NCBI GenBank assembly: GCA_965246935.1
Contig: CBDFGC010000004.1
Location: forward strand, 62,001-126,000
DNA length: 64,000 bases
DNA from: JAZKFT01 sp965246935
GTDB lineage: Bacteria > Bacteroidota > Bacteroidia > Chitinophagales > Chitinophagaceae
Reading direction: 5' to 3'
Part shown: in pieces, positions 9,330-18,029 of the stretch
How the letters are laid out: each line of letters starts with the position of its first letter
Numbering within the stretch: position 1 is the first letter of the stretch
The notes under the pieces: model-generated
What the model was told of the DNA's origin: nothing
Seen by the model: only the letters and a program-made list of their open reading frames with translations
Database searches by the model: none
Translations under genes and position numbers: made by a program

Positions 9330-9382
9330 CTTTTACTATTTGTGTCCTGCTATTTTGTAAATCAACTATCTCTTTATAAAAC

Positions 9383-9664
9383 TTAGTTGCCGTTTATTTC
9401 AACGTCCCGAACTAAACTTTTGAAGGGATTTGAGAACCCTTCAAAAGTTGCGGTTTTCTGAAATTGTTGCAAAGCTGCGGATCGTTTGGAAGATGAACAG
9501 CAAGGTGATGCCATGAAAATATACCCTGAACGGTGCCAACGCCAATGTCGCTCAATGCTTGTGCTATCGCCTGGCCCATAAAACCACCTCAAAAATGCTA
9601 CCCGTGATGTGAAACCCAGCAAAGCCAGAACAGCAAGAACCCGCTGACTGCTGTTTTTTTGCAA
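9383..9664 (-). repeat. Composite dispersed repeat that mimics a 93-codon ORF
   Basis: The frame is open on the minus strand, but the translation (rich in Ser, Arg, Trp and Cys) is not protein-like. The DNA contains a TTGAAGGGATTTGAGAACCC hairpin (9415-9449) and the 41-base block shared with 2058-2098. It is probably a repeat cluster rather than a gene; such repeats are often annotated as small hypothetical proteins in related genomes. Confidence 0.55.
9415..9449. repeat. Hairpin of the ATTTGAGAA-loop family, copy 1
   Basis: AACTTTTGAAGGG (9415-9427) and its exact complement (9437-9449) enclose the loop ATTTGAGAA. Two shorter copies with the same loop region lie at 24495 and 24561. Confidence 0.75.
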
Positions 9665-9680
9665 AGCTACACAGGGGCAT

Positions 9681-9701
9681 CTCCTCTCTATTGGAGAGGA
9701 G
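9681..9701. repeat. Hairpin related to the CTCTCCAC element, overlapping the end of moxR
   Basis: CTCCTCTC (9681-9688) pairs with GAGAGGAG (9694-9701). The flanking ACACAGGGGCAT and GAGAGGTGAGG words match the flanks of the 8410 and 10726 copies in inverted order. The moxR stop codon (9688-9690) falls inside the element, so the last dozen MoxR residues are encoded by the repeat. Confidence 0.6.
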
Positions 9702-10701
9702 AACGAGAGGTGAGGCTTTGCGTGTGCAGTTTGAGCTTATTTAACCGGTCCATTTCTATTTCCAATACTTTTTTGAGTGCCGTAGCTTTCGCATCCCGGT
9801 TGCGGTAAATGAGGCGGTGATCCATTACCGGAGCAGTTAATTGCTGCACATCATCCTCGGTTACATAGGTGCGGCCATTTACCAGTGCAAATGCTTTGAG
9901 GCATTTCAGGAAGGTGATGCCGCTGCGGGTGCTGGCACCCAATATAATATCGGGGTGCTTGCGGGTTCCCCATACAATGTTGCGAACAGCGGTTATTATT
10001 TCTTCGTGCATGTGCACTTTTTCGGTTTCGCCCTGCAGATGGATAATTTCTTCCATACTCAGCACCTGCTGAATATGATTCAGGTTATCGGCAATGCCGA
10101 GGTAGTTTTTGTAGATGTCCAGCTCGGTAGCTTCGTCCACATAGCCGAATATGATTTTAATATAAAACCGGTCGAGCTGGGCAGCAGGTAGCGGGTAGGT
10201 ACCTTCCATCTCAATGGGGTTTTGGGTAGCAATGGCAAAGAATAAATCCTGCAGGCGATAGGTAATATCGCCCATCGTAATCTGGTTTTCGGCCATACAC
10301 TCCAGCAGGGCACTTTGCACTTTCGGGGAGGCCCGGTTGATTTCATCCGCCAGCAGTACGTTGCAAAACAAGGGTCCTTTTTTAAAGATGAACTCCTTTT
10401 TTACATCATCGAAAATGTGGGAACCAATCAGGTCCATCGGTAGTAAATCCGGCGTAAACTGGATACGCTTAAAGTTGGCGCCATCGCCCTGCTTACTGCC
10501 GCTGATGCTTTGTGCCAGCGTTTTGGCCATTACCGTTTTACCGGTTCCAGGGTTGTCCTCCATCAGAATATGTCCCTTGGCCAGCAGGGCCGTCAGGATA
10601 TACTGAATCTGGCTGCGCTTACCGCGGATTACTTTTTCGATGTTGTCGGTGAGGCGCTGGATGTTGTTGAGCGCTTCGCTGGTGTTGATGGTTGATTCCA
10701 T
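9688..10701 (-). CDS. MoxR-family AAA+ ATPase
   Basis: This 337-residue ATPase starts at the ATG at 10701; an in-frame GTG at 10719 lies at the edge of a repeat and is less likely. Walker A is NPGTGKT (about residues 50-56), and Walker B is LLADEINRA with the typical following SPKVQSALLECMAE. Sensor 1 (ATQNPIEMEGTYPLPAAQLDRF) is the MoxR signature, and an AAA lid domain follows. MoxR proteins act as chaperone-like ATPases with DUF58/vWA partners; both a DUF58 and a transglutaminase gene lie upstream on this strand. The C-terminal end runs into a palindromic repeat. Confidence 0.93.
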   Translation of the reverse strand: MESTINTSEALNNIQRLTDNIEKVIRGKRSQIQYILTALLAKGHILMEDNPGTGKTVMAKTLAQSISGSKQGDGANFKRIQFTPDLLPMDLIGSHIFDDVKKEFIFKKGPLFCNVLLADEINRASPKVQSALLECMAENQITMGDITYRLQDLFFAIATQNPIEMEGTYPLPAAQLDRFYIKIIFGYVDEATELDIYKNYLGIADNLNHIQQVLSMEEIIHLQGETEKVHMHEEIITAVRNIVWGTRKHPDIILGASTRSGITFLKCLKAFALVNGRTYVTEDDVQQLTAPVMDHRLIYRNRDAKATALKKVLEIEMDRLNKLKLHTQSLTSRSPLQ

Positions 10702-10725
10702 GTGGTTGTTTTCCCTCACCCCCGG

Positions 10726-10749
10726 CCCCTCTCCACAGGTGGAGAGGGG
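10726..10749. repeat. Perfect palindromic hairpin element, copy 2
   Basis: CCCCTCTCCAC (10726-10736), loop AG, and the exact complement (10739-10749). It is the sister of 8410-8435, with matching flanks, and again lies immediately upstream of a gene start (moxR). Confidence 0.75.
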
Positions 10750-10844
10750 TGCCTCTGCCGAACCTTGTTGATAGCTAGTTTCAATGGATGATTGCGGTTT
10801 GATTTTTATGATGAAAGGTTAAAAGTTTATGTTTCTGAATCGCG

Positions 10845-11206
10845 GATTTTAAAGATTACGCGAATTACGCAGATTTTAATACACCTGCCTTAATCTGTCC
10901 GTATAATTTCATAATCCGTTTCATCTGCAATTCTGACTTCTGAATCACAGATGAAGCAGATGAAAGGATTTTACAGAACGTCCTGTATTAAATCCGTGTC
11001 ATCTGTGTAATCCGTTTAATCTGTGATTCTGATGTCTGAATCATAGATTAGAGTGACGAAAGGATTTCACAGAACGTCCTGTATTAAATCCGTGTCATCT
11101 GTGTAATCCGTTTAATCTGTGATTCAGGCATTTGTATTAAATCCGTGTCATCTGTGTAATCCGTCTAATCTGTGATTCAGGCATTTGTATTAAATCCGTG
11201 ATTCTT
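10845..11206. repeat. Tandem repeat array (96- and 53-base periods) built on ATCCGTGTCATCTGTGTAAT
   Basis: The word GTATTAAATCCGTG begins at 10985, 11081, 11134 and 11187, giving periods of 96, 53 and 53. Within full units the text ATCCGTGTCATCTGTGTAAT and TAATCTGTGATTC is invariant apart from single changes. Degenerate copies on both strands extend upstream to about 10845. The array fills the gap between the transglutaminase stop and moxR and codes for nothing. It ends at the transglutaminase stop codon region. Confidence 0.85.
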
Positions 11207-13853
11207 ATTTCAATTTTGGTTTTACAAAATACCGCACCATGCGGTAGATGTTGGTAAATCTTGCTATCCGTGTACCCGGTGCGATCTGGCTCTTCACCTG
11301 GTCAATGATTTTCGGGTAGAACGCATGAATTACTTTTTCGTCGTTTGCATCAAGGGGTTGTGTGCTGTACTTGCTTTTCAAGTAGCTGTTCATAAACGGC
11401 ATTAAGGCTGTTTTGAAGGTTGGGTCAACCACATCTTTGGCAAATTGCAGGCTTGTTTTTTCTTCCCGGTGGTAGCCAACCTGATTCAGATAATAAGTAG
11501 ACGCCAGGAAGCGGTTGTATGCCTGTTGCTTCAATGATCCGTTTTTGCCTTTGGCTTTGGCGTGCAAATATTGGAACACCAGCCAAGGCAGGCTCAGGAA
11601 CAAAATAGCCAGGAAAGCGACGGCGCACAGGCCAATCCAGAAAGCCCGCTTCCAGTTAAATGGAGGCCCTTCTTTTTCCGGCTGTGCCCGGTCGTCTTTT
11701 TTCGCTTCCTCCGAACTCATGATTTTTATTTCGTCAATCGGCGCCGGGTTAGGAAAGCGACTAATGATTTTGTCAACATTGTCATCTTCATGCGGCGGTA
11801 ATTTCTTAAATGCTTCGGCGTAGGAAACAGCTACGATTTCAGTTCCAGGTTTTACATCGGCAATGGTAGCAGTCCCGGTATCTTTTATGAAACGGGCAAT
11901 CTTTACATCCAGTGTTAGCGGCACATTGTGCGGCAATTCGTAGGGGTCGTCCCAGTACACCATTTTGTCCATCACCATCCGAACTGTTTTCTTTTCCACA
12001 TCCACACTTTCTACTTTTCCATTAGCCACCAAAAATGCCTGCTGTACAGAAAGTGGCGGCGTTTCGTCCGGCTGCGGTGCCTGTTGCTGTTCCCGGTTAG
12101 GTACCGTGGTATCAAAATCAATCCAGCCATAACCAGGGAAGTATGCCTGTACCCAGGCATGGGCCTGGTCTTCGTAAAAGAAATACCAACCGGGGTTTTT
12201 GGCACTGCGGTCAACGGTGAGGAAGCCGGTAGCTACCCGGCTGGGAATACCTAATGCACGTAACAAAAACAAGGTCGCACCAGCGTAGTAGGCACAATAC
12301 CCTTTTTTATTCTGGAATAAAAAATATGTGAGTTTGCTGGCACTAGGCATACCGGGTACGCCGGGATTATCGGTATAGTAAAAAGTAGGCAGGCCGTTTT
12401 CATCGAGGGCGGTAAAATGATCTCTGATGGCAATAATCTGGTCAACAAAGGTTTTTGCTCCGCTTTTAGCTACGATTTGTCTGGCAAGGGTGCGGATACT
12501 ATCGTACTCAGCGCCGTTGGGCATGGAGGTATAATACTGCATGAAGTTTTGCGGCATACCCGTATAGGTCTGTACGGTGCGGAGTTCTTTGAAACGTTCT
12601 TCCTGAAAGGTTTTCAATTGTGCGGCACCCTCACCAACAGGATTATAAACAAAGTAGGCACTGTTCAGGGCACTCACATTCATTTTAGCCCGGTAGGCAC
12701 TGCGGAATTTGCCACTGTCTTCCGGTGGTACACTAATAGGCTGCATAAAATAAGCGGTAGCCGGCGCCGTAAAACTGTGCGATGATAGCAGCGTTTTATA
12801 TATTTCCGCATTCACTACCTTACGCATTTTGCTGGCCATCATTTTGCGCAGCACACTGGTATCTGTTTTGGTAAAATAGAGCGGCGTTTTGGATGGATCG
12901 GGGCTAAAAAGATCCCGGTAAGGTGCGGTGCTGTCTATCTCGAATGTCTGGGTTTCCGTATCAAACTTATCGAAATAATCGGTGACGTAATAGAGGGGAT
13001 TAGGCGTTTTGCCGTCGTTGAAAAAGTTGTCCAGTTTGCTGACGAATAACAACCGTTTCTGCTTGTTTTTATCGTTCTGGTTATTGCCGGTAAGGCCCAT
13101 CTGGTTTTGGGTGCTTACGCCGCTGCCATCCTGTTTGGTTAGCTTGTTGCCGCCTTCTGTTTGCGGTTTCCCTTTTCCGCCACCGCCAAATTCCCGTTCT
13201 ACGCCTTTAAACTCATCATCTAGGTAAAACAGCAAACCAAAAATGAGGGCTGCTGCCACCACTGCAAACGCTGCAAACCGCTTGAAAATGTACCAGACAA
13301 ACGACGGTTCATCCTCATTCATATTGCGGATGAGTTCGCTCATGTAAATAATGTAGAAGCTATAGGCTAGTGTGGGGGCAAAAGCAAGGATGATGGTTTC
13401 GGCCCGCACTTCTGCCACCCGGCTTACAATGAGTATCATCGCTGCCAGCAGGAACACACTCCACCCAATGGTAAAATACCTGGCCCGGCTGAAACCAAAG
13501 CCTACAAACCAACCGAGGCTAAATAAAAAGGCAAAAAGAAAAAATTTGATGCTGACAAAAAAAGCATCAAACTCGCCCAGGCTTACGTTGCCGATGATTT
13601 TATAGCCTGCATATAACACACCCACCAGCACAGCGGCTGTGGTAATAAACCGGAACCGGAAGGCGTAGAAAATAAGGGAAGCTGCCAGCCCGCCGCTGAA
13701 AAACAGTGCCTGGTTGCTGTAATCGTTTCCCAAAGGAATGTAGTACTGGTTGGCCAGCCGCAGTACGTAAAATGCCAGCAGCACCGTTGGTGTGCCGAGC
13801 AATAGTAATTGTGCAAACAGTTTTTTGTTGCTATGTATTCGTCCGATGGTCAT
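11205..13853 (-). CDS. Membrane-anchored transglutaminase-like protein (TgpA-like)
   Basis: 882 residues from the ATG at 13853 (an upstream in-frame ATG at 13949 adds an implausible 32-residue extension). The N-terminal part has about six membrane helices. A periplasmic region follows, with a transglutaminase core holding the catalytic triad: Cys520 in GYCAYYAGATLFLLRALGIP, His565 in QAHAWVQ and Asp near 580 in WIDFD. A last helix (near 740-760) precedes a cytoplasmic tail. This is the layout of TgpA-type proteins encoded with MoxR and DUF58, as here. Substrates of such enzymes are mostly unknown. Confidence 0.9.
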   Translation of the reverse strand: MTIGRIHSNKKLFAQLLLLGTPTVLLAFYVLRLANQYYIPLGNDYSNQALFFSGGLAASLIFYAFRFRFITTAAVLVGVLYAGYKIIGNVSLGEFDAFFVSIKFFLFAFLFSLGWFVGFGFSRARYFTIGWSVFLLAAMILIVSRVAEVRAETIILAFAPTLAYSFYIIYMSELIRNMNEDEPSFVWYIFKRFAAFAVVAAALIFGLLFYLDDEFKGVEREFGGGGKGKPQTEGGNKLTKQDGSGVSTQNQMGLTGNNQNDKNKQKRLLFVSKLDNFFNDGKTPNPLYYVTDYFDKFDTETQTFEIDSTAPYRDLFSPDPSKTPLYFTKTDTSVLRKMMASKMRKVVNAEIYKTLLSSHSFTAPATAYFMQPISVPPEDSGKFRSAYRAKMNVSALNSAYFVYNPVGEGAAQLKTFQEERFKELRTVQTYTGMPQNFMQYYTSMPNGAEYDSIRTLARQIVAKSGAKTFVDQIIAIRDHFTALDENGLPTFYYTDNPGVPGMPSASKLTYFLFQNKKGYCAYYAGATLFLLRALGIPSRVATGFLTVDRSAKNPGWYFFYEDQAHAWVQAYFPGYGWIDFDTTVPNREQQQAPQPDETPPLSVQQAFLVANGKVESVDVEKKTVRMVMDKMVYWDDPYELPHNVPLTLDVKIARFIKDTGTATIADVKPGTEIVAVSYAEAFKKLPPHEDDNVDKIISRFPNPAPIDEIKIMSSEEAKKDDRAQPEKEGPPFNWKRAFWIGLCAVAFLAILFLSLPWLVFQYLHAKAKGKNGSLKQQAYNRFLASTYYLNQVGYHREEKTSLQFAKDVVDPTFKTALMPFMNSYLKSKYSTQPLDANDEKVIHAFYPKIIDQVKSQIAPGTRIARFTNIYRMVRYFVKPKLK

Positions 13854-13873
13854 GGTCGTGAATGGTGAATCGT

Positions 13874-13887
13874 TCCGCCGCGGCGGA
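13874..13887. repeat. 14-base perfect palindrome TCCGCCGCGGCGGA, copy 1
   Basis: A self-complementary 14-mer upstream of the transglutaminase start; the identical sequence occurs at 14189-14202 inside the larger repeat element. Confidence 0.6.
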
Positions 13888-14016
13888 TGAATGAAGATTC
13901 GAATTTTGTTTATTAATGTAACGGTGTGCTGTGCGGTGTTGGTTGTCATCTCTTGCGCCGGACTCTGTCTGGTGCATGCTCATTATTTTTCTTTAAAATT
14001 TCAATCTGTTCATAAA

Positions 14017-14267
14017 TAAGTGTTCAAAACTGCACTTCATAGCCCTGAAAGGGCGAACATACCTTAGCATAGGGCAACGCCCTATGAAACAAATATGGAT
14101 TACGGCCTCTAAGCCCTGAAGGGGCGTAATATCTGCTGTTATACCGCCCTTTCAGGGCTTGACCAACGCTGTAATGTTCTTTTACACATCCGCCGCGGCG
14201 GACTGTGCTATGATATTGCCGCCCTTTCAGGGCTATAAAAAAGAGCTTTTTAGGTTTCGAACACTTA
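14017..14267. repeat. 251-base element with TAAGTGTTC/GAACACTTA inverted ends
   Basis: The ends are ATAAGTGTTCAAAAC (left) and GTTTCGAACACTTAT (right), inverted repeats. Inside are several copies of AGCCCTGAAAGGGC or its complement (14042, 14120, 14150, 14220 regions), a GGGCAACGCCC hairpin and the 14-mer palindrome TCCGCCGCGGCGGA. An 85-codon frame on the minus strand spans the element, but it is a translation of the repeat. The same ends flank a different interior at 61906-62090. Confidence 0.75.
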
Positions 14268-14295
14268 TAGACTGAGTTCAATGCCAGTGCTATGT

Positions 14296-14778
14296 TTAAT
14301 TTAAAGTTGATTGAGGGTGTGTACTGATAAATAGTTCATTCCAATAACTTCTGCATATTTTATCAAGTTTTTCAATTGGCACTTCATTTCTATTCTGATC
14401 AAATACGCTAATCATATCACACTTAACTATTAGAGTGCCGCCACAATAGTCAAAATCTATATTGTGTTGATTACAGGTGACTACGACTATTTTATCTTCT
14501 ATTTCTGCAGAAAGTATTTCAAGATCAGCTTGAAATACTTTATTGAAACTTGTTAACGTCTGCACAGGCAAGTCAAAAGGGTTTGGCCAAGTAACCAAGT
14601 ACAGTTCATCAATTTTATATAGTTCAACATAAAACTTATCAAAAGATTCACGAATTCGTTGAGCTAAATATTGACAATCAATTGTGAGTGTCAAGGCGCT
14701 TTTGTCTCCGGCCCAATTTGAGATAATTCCATCATGAAGTATTGAAAAAACGTCTTTTATATCTGCTGTTATTGCCAT
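14296..14778 (-). CDS. Hypothetical cytoplasmic protein
   Basis: This 160-residue soluble protein has no signal or membrane segment. Mixed alpha/beta pattern; residues 95-125 (KIVVVTCNQHNIDFDYCGGTL-like) look like adjacent strands. It is A/T-richer than the neighbouring DUF58 and transglutaminase genes and is bordered by a repeat element on its downstream side. Small unrelated proteins inserted in an operon like this are sometimes immunity-type orphans, but nothing here shows that. No family recognised. Confidence 0.6.
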   Translation of the reverse strand: MAITADIKDVFSILHDGIISNWAGDKSALTLTIDCQYLAQRIRESFDKFYVELYKIDELYLVTWPNPFDLPVQTLTSFNKVFQADLEILSAEIEDKIVVVTCNQHNIDFDYCGGTLIVKCDMISVFDQNRNEVPIEKLDKICRSYWNELFISTHPQSTLN

Positions 14779-14835
14779 ACTAATATTACAAGATAAAGTA
14801 TAGAATGTGTGTTATTGATTATTCCTTATTAGTTA

Positions 14836-16203
14836 TCAGATAACCACCGTTTTCGCCTCCGCCCTACTCAAAATTTCTGCAATCGCTTTTTCATTCTTCA
14901 TCATCTTCCGCCGGTCGTTGCTCAGGTTCCATTGCATCAGGTGGCGGTTGCCGGCTTCCTTTTCTTCTTCCAAAAACAACCAGCGTACCCATTTTACAAT
15001 CCCCTGCTTTTTAAAGCTATTGCTTAGTTTGATAAAGATAACGGAGGCATCTTTTGGCAGCACATCTGAAAGCGCCTGCACTTCGGCTGCCGGTGTAAGC
15101 GATGAGATGCAAACCACTGAAGCAATTTTGGTATTTACGTAATTCTTCAGATCGCCGCCTTTATGCCATTGGCTCAGGCTGATGTTGTATTGGGTTTGGT
15201 TGTCCTGCCCCATTACGTTGCCCGGTTTTAGTTCCTGATCGGGAATGTAGCGAATTTCAAAGCCCTGTTGCTTTAACCGGTTGTACACACTCCAGGTGGC
15301 GGTTTTAAAATAATTCAACCCCTGTTGTGCGATGATGGTATTGTCTGCCGCATCAATTCCGTCGGCGTAGGTAGCATAGAGGTAAATATGTGAAGCAAAC
15401 GGGTCCAGCACTTCCGGTGTACGCACCACCAGTTCCTTGTTCTTGGCGTAAATTTTCCAGACAATGCGACGCACATCATCATTATTCTCAAAGTTTTTAT
15501 AGTTCAGGTACTCCCCTTCTACTTTGCGGAGTTCTTCAATGCGGGTAGCCTGTTCTTCTGTTTTTTTGGGAGCCAGGTTCAGTTCGGCCACTTCTTTTTT
15601 GGCTGGGCGGGTAAAAAAAGTATCTGTTACCGGTACGCCTTTGCTGAAGGAAAAAAATTGAAACAGGTCTTCGAAGTAAATGACCAGTTTTTCCAGGTTG
15701 TACTCTTTAATTTCGGGTAAGGGCCAATGGTACAGGCCTTGTTGGGTAGCCGAAAACAACTGAAGCTTATTGCCTGTATCGATGGCAGAAAATTTAGGCG
15801 ACAACTTCTGTCCATCATATACCAGCCGGTACCGCAAAAAGCCAAACAGTGGCGCCACCAGCGGGTGAATGACCATTTTTACCGGCTGCTTTACGGTGCC
15901 TTCCATATCCTTTTCGGCAGTTTCAATTTTAACGGATAGCCGCCCACTCTTTTTATGAATAAGAAACAGAATGAATGGTATAAGCACACTTAAAAAACTA
16001 AGGATTAATACGGCGGCGCCAAATAGCAGCAACGCTTTGGTAAGTAAAGCAAGTATTGCCGTAAAGGAGTTGGCAACCCCATGCTGATGCATTTGCAACC
16101 ATGCCCATGCTACAAAAATACCGGCGGCAAACAGCAGCAGGTACAGCCTGAAAGGAATAAAAATAGAAAAATATCGAAGCCTTGCACTAAAGGGTTGAGC
16201 CAT
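14836..16203 (-). CDS. DUF58 domain protein, membrane anchored
   Basis: 455 residues from the ATG at 16203 (an in-frame ATG at 16239 gives a poorer N-terminus). Two hydrophobic helices lie near 15-37 and 50-85. The DUF58 hallmark DVRRIVWKIYAKNKELVVR sits around residue 242. The family continues into a von Willebrand A-like fold; here the expected DxSxS metal site is not evident (the strand reads IYLYATYADG). DUF58 proteins pair with MoxR ATPases, and this gene is the first of the minus-strand group, with transglutaminase and MoxR downstream. Confidence 0.85.
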   Translation of the reverse strand: MAQPFSARLRYFSIFIPFRLYLLLFAAGIFVAWAWLQMHQHGVANSFTAILALLTKALLLFGAAVLILSFLSVLIPFILFLIHKKSGRLSVKIETAEKDMEGTVKQPVKMVIHPLVAPLFGFLRYRLVYDGQKLSPKFSAIDTGNKLQLFSATQQGLYHWPLPEIKEYNLEKLVIYFEDLFQFFSFSKGVPVTDTFFTRPAKKEVAELNLAPKKTEEQATRIEELRKVEGEYLNYKNFENNDDVRRIVWKIYAKNKELVVRTPEVLDPFASHIYLYATYADGIDAADNTIIAQQGLNYFKTATWSVYNRLKQQGFEIRYIPDQELKPGNVMGQDNQTQYNISLSQWHKGGDLKNYVNTKIASVVCISSLTPAAEVQALSDVLPKDASVIFIKLSNSFKKQGIVKWVRWLFLEEEKEAGNRHLMQWNLSNDRRKMMKNEKAIAEILSRAEAKTVVI

Positions 16204-16326
16204 AAAAAAATTTACAATCGTTCCTGTTTCGGAGGTCAAGATAAAGAAAGCAGATAAATTCCATATCAGTAATACCTGCCGGGCGGTATTTTTACTTTAA
16301 TTTACCACATAGGTATATTTAAAAAG

Positions 16327-16425
16327 AGATGAGATATAAGAGATGAGTTATCCAAGCCAGCTTAGGTCTCGCTGTTATCTGTTATCTCTCATAACTTATA
16401 TCTTATCTCTCATAACTTCAAAAAA
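16327..16425. repeat. Imperfect inverted/direct repeats of GAGATATAAGAGATGAG type
   Basis: GAGATGAGATATAAGAGATG (16327-) is partly complementary to two TTATCTCTCATAACTT copies (about 16380-16425). It lies in the divergent gap between the DUF58 and methyltransferase genes. Confidence 0.45.
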
Positions 16426-16489
16426 ACGAAGTTGAAATATAAACGCTAAAACCTGGCTTTACGATTAAAAATAATCCGTTAAATTAAAA

Positions 16490-17386
16490 ATGGCGCCTTT
16501 TACCCCAAAAACATCCTGCCCGGTTTGCAATAGCTCTGCCATACACCAAGTGCTTACTTGTAAAGACTATACGGTAAGTAAGGAACTATTTGATATATGG
16601 GAATGCAAAAAGTGCAGCCTTCGTTTTACAAACCCGGTGCCCGATGAAACAGCAATCGGGCCGTACTACCAGTCGGATGCCTATATTTCGCACAGCGACA
16701 GTGGAAAGGGCCTGATCAATAAATTATATAAAGTTGCCCGTAACTACACCCTTACCTGGAAATTGAACCTGGTAAAACACAAATCCCGGCTGCAAACAGG
16801 CAGGTTATTGGATATTGGTGCCGGTACCGGTGCCTTTGTGAATACCATGGCCAAAGCCGGCTGGAACTGTACCGGGCTGGAACCGGATGCCGGCGCCCGG
16901 AAAGTGGCCAAAAAGAATTATGGACTCACCCTACAACCGCCGGAGAACTTATTTAACCTACCAGAGCAAAGCTTTGATGTAATTACCTTATGGCATGTAC
17001 TGGAACATGTGCATCAGTTGCATGAATACATTGCTCAAATAAAAAGAATCCTTAAACCCGGGGGTATCGTTTTGATTGCGGTACCGAATTATACCAGTAA
17101 AGACGCACAGCATTACAGGGAGTTTTGGGCGGCGTATGATGTGCCCCGGCACCTGTATCATTTTTCGCCGCAGGCCATGCGTACCCTGGTGGAGCTACAT
17201 GCTATGGAAGTACGGGAAACAACACCTATGCGGCTGGATGCCTATTACATTTCCATGCTGAGCGAACGATACAAAACCGGGAAGAGTAAATTATCGGGGG
17301 CAATATGGAACGGGTTTAATGCAAATATGGAAGGTGGCGAGGATAAGGAAAAGTATAGTTCGCTGGTGTATATCATTACTATCTGA
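16490..17386 (+). CDS. Class I SAM-dependent methyltransferase with N-terminal zinc ribbon
   Basis: 298 residues. A four-cysteine ribbon (CPVC near 11-14 and CKKC near 40-43) precedes a Rossmann-type methyltransferase domain. Motif I is LLDIGAGTGAF (about 108-118), the acidic residue follows in GLEPD, and the post-motif LWHVLEHV and LKPGGIVLIAVPN are typical of the Methyltransf_23 family. Such proteins often modify lipids or surface sugars. The substrate is unknown. The gene stands alone, divergent from the DUF58 gene. Confidence 0.88.
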   Translation: MAPFTPKTSCPVCNSSAIHQVLTCKDYTVSKELFDIWECKKCSLRFTNPVPDETAIGPYYQSDAYISHSDSGKGLINKLYKVARNYTLTWKLNLVKHKSRLQTGRLLDIGAGTGAFVNTMAKAGWNCTGLEPDAGARKVAKKNYGLTLQPPENLFNLPEQSFDVITLWHVLEHVHQLHEYIAQIKRILKPGGIVLIAVPNYTSKDAQHYREFWAAYDVPRHLYHFSPQAMRTLVELHAMEVRETTPMRLDAYYISMLSERYKTGKSKLSGAIWNGFNANMEGGEDKEKYSSLVYIITI

Positions 17387-17451
17387 ATCAGCATCCCAAT
17401 ATAATTGTTAGTGAAACCAACTACAAACAGAAATATATTCTTTAACGAAAC

Positions 17452-17949
17452 TTACCGAAGCTTGCCCTGAGCAGATAAGCTGGCTAATAGTTTAGGATTA
17501 TTCCGCTGATCGTCAATGGTAACGCCTGCTGTTATTCCCGGATAACCCAGCTTCAACGAAATTTTATTTCCCCCAGGCAAATCGTAGTTCATAGTAATGG
17601 AGTGATCGCAGGAAGAACTGGAAATACCAGGTTTAAAATACCCATAATAGATCACTTCCTTATCAACGGTAACCGCAAAAGGGGCACCACTAATAAATGT
17701 TTTAGCTTTTTGAATACCGTTGTTGGTGAGTTCAAACGTGTATTCTGATTTGGAATAGGCAACAATATCGTCGTTACGAATGGCAGGTGCATCCTGTAAA
17801 ATAGCTGTGGCTGCATCTACCTGGCATTTACCTGTCACCGGCTGGTAGGTTTTCAGCAGGTAAATTTCCACCTCTTCACCGGCTGATGCGTTCTTCTTAC
17901 AGGAGAAAGAAAATACACTAATACTAACAAGTAAAATAACATACTTCAT
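17452..17949 (-). CDS. Hypothetical lipoprotein
   Basis: 165 residues from the ATG at 17949 (the frame also has an ATG at 17958). The signal ends at the lipobox SFSC, followed by KKN. The body is beta-rich and resembles small periplasmic or surface lipoproteins of Bacteroidota; no family is recognised. Two further cysteines (in GKCQVD and SSSCDHS) could form a disulphide. It lies just downstream of the FG-GAP protein gene on the same strand, with 80 bases between them. Confidence 0.6.
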   Translation of the reverse strand: MKYVILLVSISVFSFSCKKNASAGEEVEIYLLKTYQPVTGKCQVDAATAILQDAPAIRNDDIVAYSKSEYTFELTNNGIQKAKTFISGAPFAVTVDKEVIYYGYFKPGISSSSCDHSITMNYDLPGGNKISLKLGYPGITAGVTIDDQRNNPKLLASLSAQGKLR

Positions 17950-18029
17950 AAGTTGCATTTACGGGGATTGAAGGGAAAACAAGGCTTATCGTTGCACGAA
18001 GCAGAAATGGGAAAGGCACGTTTTCGATA

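Noticed and set aside
9383..9664. 93-codon minus-strand ORF
   Set aside because: It overlaps two dispersed repeats and its composition (many Ser, Cys, Trp, Arg) is that of translated repeat DNA.
10985..11206. Possible CRISPR-like array
   Set aside because: Units are contiguous copies with no unique spacers, and no cas gene is near.
14024..14281. 85-codon minus-strand ORF
   Set aside because: It is coextensive with the TIR-bounded AGCCCTGAAAGGGC element; the ALKGR-type words are the repeat read in frame.
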